The notes under the pieces are model-generated. The model saw only the letters and a program-made list of their open reading frames with translations, did not search any database and was not told the origin of the DNA. From positions 1-39,866 of the forward strand of contig JABDJO010000048.1 in the NCBI GenBank assembly GCA_013002465.1: a DNA stretch of 39,866 nucleotides. The letters run 5' to 3'. Numbering within the stretch: position 1 is the first letter of the stretch; every line of letters starts with the position of its first letter. Shown in pieces: positions 16,193-25,114 of the stretch. Source of the DNA: Silicimonas sp. (GTDB lineage Bacteria > Pseudomonadota > Alphaproteobacteria > Rhodobacterales > Rhodobacteraceae). The position numbers and the translations under genes were made by a program.

Positions 16193-17458
16193 TTACTTGT
16201 AGACCCGCTCGCGGACCTTTTCGAGGCGGGCAAGGATGTCATCAAGGTTGTCCGGGAACACCATGAACTCCTGAAAGCCCTGCATCGCTTCTGCGGCCAT
16301 TTCAGCCGGGAAGTCGCGGTCAAAGAACTGAGCGACACCGCCCGGCGAATTTGACGACAGCATCGCAAAGCCTTCGTTCAGGAACTTGTCGTCGTCGATC
16401 GACGACGAGGCATTCACCGGAAGCTGACCCAGGTTCTTACCGTTGTTGATCTCGGTCTGTTCGTTCGCCGAAACGACGAACTTCAGGAAAGCCCGTGCCG
16501 CATCCTTGTTCGACGCATTGGCCGGAATGTGGAACGTGTCGGTTGGTGCATCTTCCGCCATGGCAACCCCGTCGGTGATGGCGGGGAACTGATAAAAGTC
16601 CAGCTGATCATCAGTCAGGCCACCCTCGCGAAGTGGTGCCACAGCGAAGTTACCCATCAGGTAAGACGCTGCTTCGCCGTTGATCATGAAGGGAAGTGCT
16701 TCCTGCCAGCTATAGTTCTGGTGGTTGGCAACGAATGCGCCCATGTCGATCAACTCGCGCCAATTCGCGAATGTCTGCTTCACGCGGTCGTCGGTCCAGG
16801 CGACATTGCCTGCGGCCATATCCATGTGAAAGTCAAAACCGTTGGTGCGCAGGTTCAGATAATCAAACCAACCGCCAGCGGTCCAAAGGAATTTGGACCC
16901 AATCGTATAGCATGCACGCCCCGAAGCGACGATGGCAGCGCAGTTGGACTTTTCTTCTTCCCAGGTGGTCGGCTCACTCAGTCCAAGCTCGTCAAAGATG
17001 TCTTTGCGATAGTAGATGCCCCACTGATAGTACGTGTAAGGCACGCCCCACTGCTTGCCGTCGATGGTCATCGCGCCCTTGGTCGAGGCAAGGTTGTTCT
17101 TGATGTCGGCGTCTTCCCAAAGATCGGACACGTCCTCGAACAGCCCGGCTTCCACATAGGGGCGCATCCGGTTGGCGGCATACCATGTGGCCACGTCAGG
17201 GGCGTCGGCGGTCAGGAAGTTCCTGATCTGCGTCTTGTAAGCCTCGCGGTCGATCACCGTGGTTTCGATGTTCAGATCGGGGTGTTCGGCCTGAAAGCGC
17301 GCGATCATCTGTTCCATGGTCGCCCGGGGTGCCGGGTTCGATGTGTCCAGGAAAATTTTCAGATCGCCGGTCAGGCTTTGGCCGAAGGCCATGCTGCCGC
17401 CAGCCAAAACAGCGGCAGTCGCAAGCGCCGTTACGGACGCTTTGAAGATGGAACGCAT
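16193..17458 (-). CDS. Sugar ABC transporter substrate-binding protein
   Basis: A 421-residue extracellular solute-binding protein of the carbohydrate family 1 type. Residues 1-26 form a Sec signal (MRSIFKASVTALATAAVLAG, cleavage near AFGQ). The first mature strand, LKIFLDTSNPAPR, and the central WGVPYTYYQWGIYYRKDIFDELG stretch are typical of sugar binders with an aromatic platform. A GCAGGGAGGA ribosome site precedes the ATG at 17458, so the ten-residue upstream extension is rejected. It is the first gene of the galactoside operon and diverges from the IclR-type regulator. The palindrome at 17493-17509 lies 35-51 bases upstream of its start, a good place for repression. Galactoside as ligand is inferred from the GH4 and GH42 neighbours. 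Confidence 0.92.
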   Translation of the reverse strand: MRSIFKASVTALATAAVLAGGSMAFGQSLTGDLKIFLDTSNPAPRATMEQMIARFQAEHPDLNIETTVIDREAYKTQIRNFLTADAPDVATWYAANRMRPYVEAGLFEDVSDLWEDADIKNNLASTKGAMTIDGKQWGVPYTYYQWGIYYRKDIFDELGLSEPTTWEEEKSNCAAIVASGRACYTIGSKFLWTAGGWFDYLNLRTNGFDFHMDMAAGNVAWTDDRVKQTFANWRELIDMGAFVANHQNYSWQEALPFMINGEAASYLMGNFAVAPLREGGLTDDQLDFYQFPAITDGVAMAEDAPTDTFHIPANASNKDAARAFLKFVVSANEQTEINNGKNLGQLPVNASSSIDDDKFLNEGFAMLSSNSPGGVAQFFDRDFPAEMAAEAMQGFQEFMVFPDNLDDILARLEKVRERVYK

Positions 17459-17492
17459 TTTGTCCTCCCTGCGTTTTTGTTCTTCCAAGTAT

Positions 17493-17509
17493 GTTCCATT
17501 ATTTGGAAC
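17493..17509. promoter_or_regulatory. Candidate IclR-type operator, perfect palindrome
   Basis: GTTCCA and TGGAAC form a perfect six-base inverted repeat around a five-base TTATT spacer, between the divergent binding-protein and IclR genes. IclR-family proteins often bind palindromes of about this length with a TTCCA/TGGAA core. The adjoining sequence includes a partly overlapping CTTCCAAG element. Confidence 0.55.
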
Positions 17510-17557
17510 TATGATCTCAGGTATTGATCCTTTAGTCTCATTTGAGTATGTGTGTCA

Positions 17558-17568
17558 ACCAAATTGGT
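17558..17568. promoter_or_regulatory. Second small palindrome upstream of the IclR gene
   Basis: ACCAA-A-TTGGT is a perfect 11-base palindrome about 40 bases upstream of the chosen IclR start. It could be a second operator for autoregulation. It differs in sequence from the first palindrome, so this is tentative. Confidence 0.3.
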
Positions 17569-17605
17569 GGCAAACACTTTAACGCCACATCCGTGGGAGG
17601 AAAGC

Positions 17606-18391
17606 TTGAACAAGCATGTCGGAACCGACGGCACTGTGGGCAAGGCGTTGGACTTGCTGGATATTGTCGTCGGGTTTGGTCGGCCTGTTCGTTTCTCCGA
17701 ACTGGTCGACGAAAGCCCTTATCCCAAGGCAACCGTGCATCGGTTTCTGCAGACACTCACGAATCAGGGCATGCTCTACTACGCCGAAGACCGGCACACC
17801 TATGCGCCCGGATTGCGCCTGGCACGCCTGGCTCATCACGCCTGGCAGACGGCAACGCTCGCCCCGCTCGCACGGCCCTTCATCGAGGCCCTGAGCCATG
17901 AAATCTCTGAAACCGTGCATTTGGCGCAGATGGAAGCAGGCTTGGTCGTCTTCATCGACAAGGTGCGCCCAGCCGAGGGCTTCCAGACCCTCGCACAGCC
18001 AGGGCGCCTTGCCCCGGCCCATTGTACCGGTGTCGGCAAGGCGATGATTGCCTACCTCGATCCCAAGCACCGCGAAGAGGTCATCGACGCCCAGACCTTC
18101 GAACGGTTCACGCCCGCAACACTGTCAAAAGAGACAGACCTGCGCGCCGAGTTGGACCTGATCGCAAAGAGCGGCATCGCCTATGACCGGCAAGAGCACG
18201 AACAGGGCATCACGTCGATCGCAGCACCGATATTCGGCGCGGGTGACAAGGTGATCGGCGCCTTGTCAATCGTGACCTCGACGATGCGCGCAGCTTCCGA
18301 AGACCTTGACCGTTTCAGTCCCGCGCTGTTGCGCACCGCCAAACAGATCGGGCGCGAAGCCAGCGTCCATCCGTATCCCGTAGCCCACTAA
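17606..18391 (+). CDS. IclR-family transcriptional regulator
   Basis: A 261-residue IclR-type regulator. An N-terminal winged helix-turn-helix covers about residues 8-70 (VGKALDLLDIVVGF, then PKATVHRFLQTL as the recognition helix). A C-terminal effector domain runs from about 80 to 255, with the PAHCTGVGKAMIAYL, QEHEQGITSIAAPIF and ALSIV segments typical of the family. I chose the TTG at 17606 because GGGAGGA lies five bases upstream, while the open frame back to a GTG at 17552 has no ribosome site. It diverges from the importer and galactosidase operon and is followed 19 bases later by the importer ATPase. It is therefore the likely local regulator, sensing a galactoside or a product. Confidence 0.9.
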   Translation: MNKHVGTDGTVGKALDLLDIVVGFGRPVRFSELVDESPYPKATVHRFLQTLTNQGMLYYAEDRHTYAPGLRLARLAHHAWQTATLAPLARPFIEALSHEISETVHLAQMEAGLVVFIDKVRPAEGFQTLAQPGRLAPAHCTGVGKAMIAYLDPKHREEVIDAQTFERFTPATLSKETDLRAELDLIAKSGIAYDRQEHEQGITSIAAPIFGAGDKVIGALSIVTSTMRAASEDLDRFSPALLRTAKQIGREASVHPYPVAH

Positions 18392-18410
18392 GACCTCAAG
18401 GGAGGTACTC

Positions 18411-19469
18411 ATGTCCGGAGTCACACTTGAAGGCGCGATCAAGCGCTATGGCGACATCCAAGTGATCCACGGGATCGACCTGGAAATCGAAGACGGCGAA
18501 TTCTGCGTCTTCGTCGGCCCCTCGGGCTGCGGCAAGTCTACATTGTTGCGCATGGTTGCAGGGCTGGAGGAAACCTCCGACGGCAGGATCCATATCGGCA
18601 GCCGCGAAGTCACCAACCTCGACCCGGCCGAGCGCGGCGTCGCCATGGTGTTCCAGACCTATGCGCTTTACCCGCATATGACGGTGCAGGAAAACATGGG
18701 CTTCGGTCTGAAAATGAACAAAGTGGCCCGGAATATCATCGACGAAAAGGTCGCCGAGGCCAGCCGGATCCTGCAATTGGATCAATACCTTAAACGCAAA
18801 CCCGCCGCGCTTTCAGGTGGTCAGCGGCAACGGGTCGCCATTGGCCGCGCGATCGTCCGTGGCCCCGAGGTGTTTTTGTTCGACGAACCCCTGTCGAACC
18901 TCGACGCCGAGCTCAGGGTCGAAATGCGTGTCGAAATCGCCCGGCTTCACAGCGAAATCGGCGCGACCATGATCTATGTGACCCACGACCAGGTCGAAGC
19001 CATGACACTGGCCGACAAGATCGTGGTCTTGCGCGACGGGCGCATCGAACAGGTCGGCGCACCGCTGGACCTCTATCGCAACCCCGATAACAAGTTCGTC
19101 GCCGGGTTCATCGGGTCGCCGTCGATGAATTTCCTCGCCGGAACCACCACCGAAACCGGCGTCGACGTCCCCGCGCTGAAAACCACCGCGTCGCCCGAGG
19201 TTGCCCTGCCCGCCCCGGGCACATCGGTTGAACTTGGCCTGCGCCCGGAATTTCTTGAAATCGACAACACCGGCGACACCCATGTGGTGGAACTGACCGA
19301 AGCGCTTGGCGGCGTCTCGTACGCCTACCTGCGCGCCGACAACGGTGAAAGGCAGATCGTGGAAGAACGCGGCGACGACCGCTCGGTTCAGGGCGACCGG
19401 GTCGGGGTCACCTTCGAACCCCGCCGCGCCATGCTGTTCGACAGTTCAAGCGGCGCGCGCATTCGGTAA
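18411..19469 (+). CDS. Sugar ABC transporter ATP-binding protein (MalK/UgpC type)
   Basis: A 352-residue ATPase of the carbohydrate-uptake-1 class. Walker A GPSGCGKST is near residue 37, the signature LSGGQRQRVAIGRAIV near 132, Walker B VFLFDEPLSNLD near 155 and the H-loop THD near 190. A C-terminal OB-type regulatory domain follows (about 240-350), as in UgpC/MalK. A GGAGGT ribosome site precedes the ATG. It is cotranscribed with the IclR gene and separated from the permeases, on the opposite strand, so the importer is encoded by two divergent units. No other permease pair is near, so it should energise the MalFG-type permeases at 14.3-16.1 kb. Confidence 0.94.
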   Translation: MSGVTLEGAIKRYGDIQVIHGIDLEIEDGEFCVFVGPSGCGKSTLLRMVAGLEETSDGRIHIGSREVTNLDPAERGVAMVFQTYALYPHMTVQENMGFGLKMNKVARNIIDEKVAEASRILQLDQYLKRKPAALSGGQRQRVAIGRAIVRGPEVFLFDEPLSNLDAELRVEMRVEIARLHSEIGATMIYVTHDQVEAMTLADKIVVLRDGRIEQVGAPLDLYRNPDNKFVAGFIGSPSMNFLAGTTTETGVDVPALKTTASPEVALPAPGTSVELGLRPEFLEIDNTGDTHVVELTEALGGVSYAYLRADNGERQIVEERGDDRSVQGDRVGVTFEPRRAMLFDSSSGARIR

Positions 19470-19477
19470 AAAGGATT

Positions 19478-19553
<76 letters not shown>

Positions 19554-19564
19554 GTTTGGGAATG

Positions 19565-19593
19565 CATCTGCGGCAACCCGTTCAGATTGTCAA
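19565..19593 (-). promoter_or_regulatory. Candidate promoter of tRNA-Ala
   Basis: On the minus strand TTGACA (19593-19588) is followed after exactly 17 bases by CAGATG (19570-19565), which puts the start a few bases before the mature 5' end at 19553. The -10 is poor. The -35 overlaps the 3' end of the MerR gene. Confidence 0.4.
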
Positions 19594-19964
19594 GAATCCC
19601 CTTGGTTATAGGGGGCTATGGCCAAGGCCTGGCGCGTTTCTCGCAATGTCTGCAAGAAGCGTTCCGAGGCAGCAATTCGGTCTTCCACCTCGGCGATCTT
19701 GGCCGCGAGAAAGGCGTCACCGTCAAAGTTTTCGGCATCTTCAGCGGCAAGCTGACTTAGAATGATCGACAGATCCCCGATGGAAAGCCCCGCTGCCTGC
19801 GCATCTCGCACAACCTCCAAGGTCATGACGGCGCCTTCCGGGTAGGATTTGTAGTTGCTTGTCTTTTCACGACCTTCCTCGGCCCTGATCAAGCCTTGTC
19901 GCTCGTAGAACCGGATGGCGTCGCGACTGAAACCGGTACGTCTGGACAGTTCGCCTATGCGCAT
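19590..19964 (-). CDS. MerR-family transcriptional regulator without cysteines
   Basis: A 124-residue MerR-type regulator. Residues 1-70 are the winged helix DNA-binding domain (MRIGELSRRTGFSRDAIRFY is a textbook start, then the YPEGAV wing). Residues about 80-118 form a dimerisation helix (AKIAEVEDRIAASERFLQTL). The protein contains no cysteine, so it cannot bind a soft metal through thiols as CueR, MerR or ZntR do; the signal must be something else. It is divergent from the small zinc-ribbon gene at 20040, with an inverted repeat and a promoter with an 18-base spacer between them. That predicts that it controls that gene by the usual MerR promoter-twisting mechanism. Confidence 0.9.
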   Translation of the reverse strand: MRIGELSRRTGFSRDAIRFYERQGLIRAEEGREKTSNYKSYPEGAVMTLEVVRDAQAAGLSIGDLSIILSQLAAEDAENFDGDAFLAAKIAEVEDRIAASERFLQTLRETRQALAIAPYNQGDS

Positions 19965-19967
19965 CTC

Positions 19968-20004
19968 AAAACCATTGACAAAAGACCATGGTTTTTAGTC
20001 TAAT
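19968..20004 (+). promoter_or_regulatory. MerR-type promoter/operator for the zinc-ribbon gene
   Basis: TTGACA at 19975-19980 and TCTAAT at 19999-20004 are 18 bases apart, longer than the optimal 17, as expected for MerR-activated promoters. The CCATGG palindrome (19986-19991) lies at the centre of the spacer, and AAAACCAT (19968-19975) with ATGGTTTT (19988-19995) forms an eight-base dyad overlapping the -35. Which dyad is the true operator is unclear. Confidence 0.55.
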
Positions 20005-20039
20005 GTTTCTTGAAGCTACAGACAAGCGGGAGTTTTTCA

Positions 20040-20294
20040 ATGGGCCAACGATGCCAGAGTTGCGGCATGCCGCTGTCGAAAGACCCCGAAGGCGGCGGGA
20101 CCGAGGCCGACGGAACCAAAAGTTCTACATATTGTTCAATATGTTACGAGGAAGGCGCGTTTCGGCACCCGGATGTGTCGGTCGAAGAGTTCCAAGCCCA
20201 TTGCGTCGATGCCCTTGCAGCCAAGGGGATGCCCCGGATCATGGCTTGGGCCTTCACGCGGGGCATTCCGAAGCTGGACCGCTGGTCCAGTTAA
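20040..20294 (+). CDS. Small zinc-ribbon protein
   Basis: An 84-residue protein with two CxxC knuckles, Cys5/Cys8 (CQSCGMPLS) and Cys32/Cys35 (YCSICYEEG), which resembles the putative zinc-ribbon family (PF12674). The remainder (about 45-84) is a short helical tail with WAFTRGIPKLDRWS. I start it at 20040, where GCGGGAG lies upstream; the longer frame would begin inside the -10 region. It lies opposite the MerR gene and is probably its only target. Proteins of this type are usually unstudied. A role in metal handling, RNA or protein binding is possible but none can be shown from sequence. Confidence 0.75.
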   Translation: MGQRCQSCGMPLSKDPEGGGTEADGTKSSTYCSICYEEGAFRHPDVSVEEFQAHCVDALAAKGMPRIMAWAFTRGIPKLDRWSS

Positions 20295-20405
20295 CGCGCT
20301 TAGACAAGAACCCGAAGACTAATAGCTCTCAGTCAATCGCGAAGAGGCACGCCTCGACCTGTGCCGCGTGCGCGCCGAAGCTGCTCCCTTGAAACCGCCA
20401 CCCGC

Positions 20406-23258
20406 CTACTCGGCGGCCTCCGCATAGTCCTCCAGTGGCGGGCAAGTACACACCAGGTGCCGGTCGCCCCAGGCGTTGTCGACCCGGTTGACCGGGGGCC
20501 AGTACTTGTCGACCCGGAAGGCCCCGGCGGGATAGCAGCCTTCCTCGCGGGAATAGGGACGGTCCCAGTCCCCCACCAGATCCTCAACCGTGTGAGGCGC
20601 GTGCTTCAAGGGGTTGTTCTCGGCGTCGATCTTGCCCTCTTCGATGGCACGGATTTCGTCGCGGATTGCCAGCATGGCGTCGCAGAACCGATCCAATTCG
20701 GCCTTGGCTTCGCTTTCCGTCGGTTCGACCATCAGCGTTCCGGCCACGGGCCAGCTCATGGTCGGCGCGTGAAATCCGTTGTCGATCAACCGCTTGGCGA
20801 TATCATCCACGGTCACATGGGCGCTTTCGTCAAAAGGACGCGTGTCCAGAATGCACTCGTGCGCGACACGTCCATTCCGGCCCTTGAACAGGACGTCATA
20901 GGCGCCCTCAAGACGCTTGGCGATGTAATTGGCGTTCAGGATCGCGACCTTGGTCGCCTGGGTCAGGCCAGCGCCCCCCATCAACAAGAGATACGCGTAA
21001 GGGATCACCAGGATACCCGGGCTGCCATAGGGCGCGCCCGACACCGGGCCTTCGCGGCCACCGGTGTGCGAATGGCCGGGCAGGAAGGGCGCCAGATGGG
21101 CGCGCACGCCGATCGGTCCCATGCCGGGGCCGCCGCCGCCGTGGGGGATGCAGAAAGTCTTGTGCAGATTCAGGTGCGAAACATCGCCCCCGATTTCGCC
21201 GGGCTTTGAGAGGCCGACCATCGCATTCAAGTTCGCGCCGTCGATATAGACCTGACCGCCCTGATCGTGGGTGATCTGGCAGACCTCGCGCACGGTTTCC
21301 TCGAAAACCCCATGGGTCGAAGGATAGGTGATCATGCAGGCCGCCAGGGCATCGCCCGCCGCCTCGGCCTTGGCGCGAAAATCCTCAAGGTCGATGTCAC
21401 CGTTGTCGGTGCATTTCGTCACCACCACATCCATACCGCACATCTGCGCACTGGCCGGGTTGGTGCCGTGGGCATTGATCGGAATAAGACAGACCTTGCG
21501 CCCCTCGTCGCCCCGCGACCGGTGATAGGCCATGATCGTCAGCAATCCGGCATATTCGCCCTGCGCGCCCGAGTTCGGCTGCATCGACATGGCATCATAG
21601 CCGGTAAGCTGGCAAAGTCGCGCGTTCAAGTCTTTGATCAAAGCGGTGTATCCCTTGACCTGATCGGCAGGCGCAAAGGGGTGAATGTTGGAAAACTGCG
21701 GCCAGGTGACCGGCATCATCTCGACGGCGGCGTTCAGCTTCATTGTGCAGGACCCAAGCGGGATCATCGCGCGATCCAGCGCCAGGTCCCGGTCGGCGAG
21801 GCGACGCATATAGCGCATCATCTCGGTTTCGGCCCGGTTCAGATGGAAGATCGGGTGGGTCAGGAAATCGGACGTGCGCAGGTACTCCTGGGGTAGCCGC
21901 GAATACCCGGCGTCAAAGTCGGCTGACTTGAACGACAGGCCAAACGCGCGCCAGACTGCTTCCAGTTTGGCTTCCCGGGTTGTCTCGTCGAAGGCGATGC
22001 CGATCTTGGTGTCGCCCACTTTGCGGAAGTTGATCCGTTCACGCACGCCAGCCGCCAGGATGACACCCTGCAACGCGCCCACCTCAACGGTGACCGTGTC
22101 GAAGAACAGTTCGGGTTCAACCTTGAAGCCTCCCGCCTCCAATCCCATGACCAGCCGCTCGGTCTTGCGGTGGATACGTTGCGCGATGGCCTTCAGACCC
22201 TCGGGCCCGTGGAAAACGGCATAGAAACTCGCCATGACCGCCAACAAAGCCTGCGCGGTGCAGACGTTCGAGGTCGCCTTTTCGCGCCGGATGTGCTGTT
22301 CGCGGGTTTGCAGGGACAGCCGATACGCCTTGTTGCCCCGCGCGTCGATCGAAACCCCGACCAACCGGCCCGGCATCGCGCGCTTGTAGGCGTCGCGGCA
22401 CGCCATATAGGCCGCGTGCGGGCCGCCAAACCCCATGGGCACGCCAAAGCGCTGCGTGGACCCGACGGCAATGTCAGCCCCCATGGCGCCCGGTTCCTTC
22501 AACAATGTGAGCGCCATAGGATCGGCAATCACGATGCCAAGGGCCTTGGCCTCGTGCAACGCGGCAATCTGGCCAGTGAAGTCGCGCACATGACCATGGG
22601 TACCGGGATACTGGAAAACCGCCCCGAAAACCGCGCTGGCATCCAACGTCTCGGGGTCACCGACGATCACCTCGATCCCCAACGGAGCTGCGCGCGTTTT
22701 CATCACGTCGATGTTCTGGGGGTGGCAATTTTCGTCGACAAAGAAGGTCTTCGATTTCGACTTGGCCACGCGCTGCGCCATCGTCATCGCTTCGGCCGCC
22801 GCCGTTGCTTCGTCCAGAAGCGAGGCATTGGCGATCTCAAGCCCGGTCAGATCCGAGACCATGGTCTGATAGTTCAACAAGGCCTCAAGCCGACCCTGGC
22901 TGATTTCCGGCTGATAGGGCGTATAGGCCGTGTACCAGGCGGGGTTTTCCAGGATGTTCCGCTGAATTGCGGGCGGCGTGACGGTGCCGTGATACCCCTG
23001 CCCGATCATCGTGGTGAAGACCTCGTTCTGATCGGCGATGCGGCGTATCTGAAAGATCAACTCCCTCTCGGACCGCGGCTTTTCGAAATCCAGGGGATCG
23101 GCCTGCCGGATCGAAGCCGGCACCGTCTGGTCGATCAATTCGTCCAGCGAACCGACGCCAAGCGTTTCAAGCATCGCATCCATCTCGGCCGGAGACGGCC
23201 CGATGTGGCGCCGATTGGCAAAGTCGTATGGCAGATAGTCTGTTGGCGTGAAGGTCAT
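20406..23258 (-). CDS. gcvP: Glycine dehydrogenase (decarboxylating), P-protein
   Basis: A 950-residue glycine decarboxylase, the PLP-dependent P-protein of the glycine cleavage system. It has the two fused homologous halves normal for proteobacteria. The N-terminal half starts with [11 protein letters not shown] and includes [16 protein letters not shown]. The C-terminal half contains the PLP lysine in [21 protein letters not shown] chose the ATG at 23258 because ACGGAGA lies eight bases upstream; the ATG at 23282 has none. It is the last gene of the gcvT-gcvH-gcvP operon, 53 bases after gcvH. It decarboxylates glycine and loads the aminomethyl group on the lipoyl arm of GcvH. Confidence 0.97.
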   Translation of the reverse strand: MTFTPTDYLPYDFANRRHIGPSPAEMDAMLETLGVGSLDELIDQTVPASIRQADPLDFEKPRSERELIFQIRRIADQNEVFTTMIGQGYHGTVTPPAIQRNILENPAWYTAYTPYQPEISQGRLEALLNYQTMVSDLTGLEIANASLLDEATAAAEAMTMAQRVAKSKSKTFFVDENCHPQNIDVMKTRAAPLGIEVIVGDPETLDASAVFGAVFQYPGTHGHVRDFTGQIAALHEAKALGIVIADPMALTLLKEPGAMGADIAVGSTQRFGVPMGFGGPHAAYMACRDAYKRAMPGRLVGVSIDARGNKAYRLSLQTREQHIRREKATSNVCTAQALLAVMASFYAVFHGPEGLKAIAQRIHRKTERLVMGLEAGGFKVEPELFFDTVTVEVGALQGVILAAGVRERINFRKVGDTKIGIAFDETTREAKLEAVWRAFGLSFKSADFDAGYSRLPQEYLRTSDFLTHPIFHLNRAETEMMRYMRRLADRDLALDRAMIPLGSCTMKLNAAVEMMPVTWPQFSNIHPFAPADQVKGYTALIKDLNARLCQLTGYDAMSMQPNSGAQGEYAGLLTIMAYHRSRGDEGRKVCLIPINAHGTNPASAQMCGMDVVVTKCTDNGDIDLEDFRAKAEAAGDALAACMITYPSTHGVFEETVREVCQITHDQGGQVYIDGANLNAMVGLSKPGEIGGDVSHLNLHKTFCIPHGGGGPGMGPIGVRAHLAPFLPGHSHTGGREGPVSGAPYGSPGILVIPYAYLLLMGGAGLTQATKVAILNANYIAKRLEGAYDVLFKGRNGRVAHECILDTRPFDESAHVTVDDIAKRLIDNGFHAPTMSWPVAGTLMVEPTESEAKAELDRFCDAMLAIRDEIRAIEEGKIDAENNPLKHAPHTVEDLVGDWDRPYSREEGCYPAGAFRVDKYWPPVNRVDNAWGDRHLVCTCPPLEDYAEAAE

Positions 23259-23311
23259 GAAACCGATCTCCGTCAGGGCCAAAATTCTTTTAAAGAAAAT
23301 TCTCGCCGGTG

Positions 23312-23671
23312 TTACCCGATCATCTCTTTGTACGCGTCTTCATCCATGAGGCTGTCCAACTGGCTCATGTCCTCGACCTTCATCTTGAAGAACCACGCCG
23401 CGCCAAGGGGATCCTCGTTCACAAGGCCCGGGTTATCGGTCAATGCGTCGTTCACCTCGACAATTTCACCATCCACGGGGGCCGTGATGTCAGATGCCGC
23501 CTTCACGCTTTCGATCACCACCGCGTCGTCGCCCGTGGAAACCTGGGTCTCGGCTTCGGGCAGTTCGACAAAGACGACATCGCCCAGTTGTTCCGCCGCA
23601 TGTTCGGTGATGCCAACGACAACCAGATCGCCGTCGGTGCGCAACCATTCGTGGTCTTCAGTGTATTTCAT
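23312..23671 (-). CDS. gcvH: Glycine cleavage system H-protein
   Basis: A 119-residue lipoyl carrier of the glycine cleavage system. The lipoylation site Lys57 sits in [12 protein letters not shown], and the start [11 protein letters not shown] is characteristic. It shuttles the aminomethyl group from GcvP to GcvT. The gene lies between gcvT (23 bases upstream) and gcvP on the minus strand. Length and motif are fully normal. A GAGACCTCAC stretch precedes the ATG. Confidence 0.97.
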   Translation of the reverse strand: MKYTEDHEWLRTDGDLVVVGITEHAAEQLGDVVFVELPEAETQVSTGDDAVVIESVKAASDITAPVDGEIVEVNDALTDNPGLVNEDPLGAAWFFKMKVEDMSQLDSLMDEDAYKEMIG

Positions 23672-23694
23672 GTGAGGTCTCCCATATTTTTGTA

Positions 23695-24813
23695 TCAGCG
23701 TTTGTAGGTCGAAGGCCGGAACGGCATGTCAGCGACGGTAAGGGCCATGCGTTTGCCGCGAACCTCGGCTTCCAGCACCGTGCCAGTTTCGGAGTGGTCG
23801 GTCGAGACATAGCCCATGGAAATCGGCCGTTCGAGCGAGGGTGCAAAGCCACCCGAAGTGACTTCGCCAAGGACGACGTCGGAATCTTCCGCGAAAATTC
23901 GTGTGCCCGCCCGCATCGGCGCGCGTCCTTCCGGCAAAAGCCCGACGCGGCGGCGCGGGGCGCCGTTCTCCAACTCGTCCAGAATGCGCGTTGCCCCCGG
24001 AAACCCGCCTTCGCGCTCGCCGCCGGTGCGGCGCGCCTTCTGGATCGCCCATTCCAGGGCTGCCTCCACAGGCGAGGTCGTGGTGTCGATGTCGTTGCCA
24101 TAAAGGCAAAGCCCCGCCTCAAGGCGCAGCGAATCGCGCGCGCCAAGGCCGATAGGTTCAACCGCTTCCATCGCCAAAAGCGCTTCGGCAAAGGCCACGG
24201 CCTTGTCTTCGGGCACCGACACTTCATAGCCGTCTTCACCCGAATAGCCCGAGCGCGAGACCCAAAGTTCGGCACCGTTCCAATCCAAAACCGCCACATC
24301 CATGAACTTCATCTGCGCCGCCCCGGGCACCAGAGCCGCCAATGACGCTTCGGCCGCCGGACCCTGCAAGGCAATAAGCGCGCGGTCGGTGATCCGCGTC
24401 ACCTGACATTCGGTCAGGCCTGCCTGCATATGAGCGATATCCTGATCCTTCATGGCGGCATTCACCACCAGAAACAGATGATCCCCGCGATTGGCGATCA
24501 TCAGGTCATCCAGGATCCCGCCCTGGTCATTGGTGAACAACCCATAGCGCTGGCGGCCCTCTTTCAGGGCCAGCACGGACACCGGCACGAGACGTTCAAG
24601 ATCAAGGGCCGCGGTTTCGACGGAAGGCGCGTCAAGCCGCACCTGCCCCATGTGAGAGACATCGAACAATCCAGCCGCCGCGCGCGTGTGCAGGTGTTCC
24701 TTCATCACGCCCAGGGCGTATTGCACCGGCATTTCATAGCCCGCAAACGGCACCATCTTCCCGCCTAGCGAGACATGCAGATCGTAAAGCGGAGTTCGGT
24801 TCAGTTCCGACAT
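23695..24813 (-). CDS. gcvT: Aminomethyltransferase, glycine cleavage T-protein
   Basis: A 372-residue tetrahydrofolate-dependent aminomethyltransferase, which releases ammonia and forms methylene-tetrahydrofolate. Recognisable segments are [23 protein letters not shown] at the start, [10 protein letters not shown] near residue 50 and [12 protein letters not shown] near 185, all standard for GcvT. The ATG at 24813 follows GAGGGAA and matches the usual N-terminus, so the 15-residue upstream extension is rejected. It is the first gene of the operon. A tandem glycine riboswitch lies 77 bases upstream, so expression should rise with glycine. Confidence 0.97.
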   Translation of the reverse strand: MSELNRTPLYDLHVSLGGKMVPFAGYEMPVQYALGVMKEHLHTRAAAGLFDVSHMGQVRLDAPSVETAALDLERLVPVSVLALKEGRQRYGLFTNDQGGILDDLMIANRGDHLFLVVNAAMKDQDIAHMQAGLTECQVTRITDRALIALQGPAAEASLAALVPGAAQMKFMDVAVLDWNGAELWVSRSGYSGEDGYEVSVPEDKAVAFAEALLAMEAVEPIGLGARDSLRLEAGLCLYGNDIDTTTSPVEAALEWAIQKARRTGGEREGGFPGATRILDELENGAPRRRVGLLPEGRAPMRAGTRIFAEDSDVVLGEVTSGGFAPSLERPISMGYVSTDHSETGTVLEAEVRGKRMALTVADMPFRPSTYKR

Positions 24814-24864
24814 CGCGTTCCCTCGGGTTCCGGCCCTGCACGAAACGCGCTCGGGCACCTTTCA

Positions 24865-24879
24865 GGCAAGAACCTTGCC
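24865..24879 (-). promoter_or_regulatory. Hairpin between riboswitch and gcvT
   Basis: GGCAAG and CTTGCC form a perfect six-base stem with a three-base loop, between the second aptamer and the gcvT ribosome site. No uridine run follows, so it is not an ordinary terminator. It may be part of the expression platform. The GGTGC near it can also pair with a downstream GTGCC. Confidence 0.4.
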
Positions 24880-24889
24880 CGGCAAGCAC

Positions 24890-25045
24890 CCCCTCTGTCC
24901 TTTCGCCTGAGAGCACTATCCCTTCGGCGCCCCGATCCCGGGGTCTCTCCAGAGTTGTCGTCCAACGCGGCGGTCCTTTGGCCTGAGAGTTTACCGGGGT
25001 GGTTGCTCCTTCGGCACCGGGTCTGGCCCGGATTCTCCCGTCGCG
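24890..25045 (-). ncRNA. Tandem glycine riboswitch (two aptamers)
   Basis: On the minus strand two consecutive copies of the glycine-aptamer core are visible: ACGGGAGAA ... CCGAAGGAGCAA ... AAACTCTCAGGCCAAAGGAC (about 25043-24972), then CTCTGGAGAGA ... CCGAAGGGATAG ... GCTCTCAGGCGAAAGGAC (about 24955-24892). These match the GGAGAG / CCGAAGG / CTCAGG-AAAGGAC pattern of the known glycine riboswitch, and the short linker is typical of cooperative tandem forms. It lies directly upstream of gcvT. In such genes glycine usually switches expression on, to clear excess glycine. This fills most of the 300-base gene-free stretch before gcvT. Confidence 0.95.
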
Positions 25046-25055
25046 TCTGTGTCTT

Positions 25056-25085
25056 TCCATACGCCGCTTTCGCACCATCTGGCAA
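25056..25085 (-). promoter_or_regulatory. Possible promoter of the gcv operon
   Basis: TTGCCA (25085-25080) and TATGGA (25061-25056) lie 18 bases apart on the minus strand and predict a start near 25048, right at the 5' end of the first aptamer. Both boxes deviate from consensus, so this rests mainly on position. Confidence 0.4.
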
Positions 25086-25114
25086 GCCCTCGTATTCCGT
25101 CGTACACCACGCCC

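Noticed and set aside
22170..23675. 501-codon open frame antisense to gcvP and gcvH
   Set aside because: It is an artefact of GC-rich coding on the other strand and crosses two well-supported genes.
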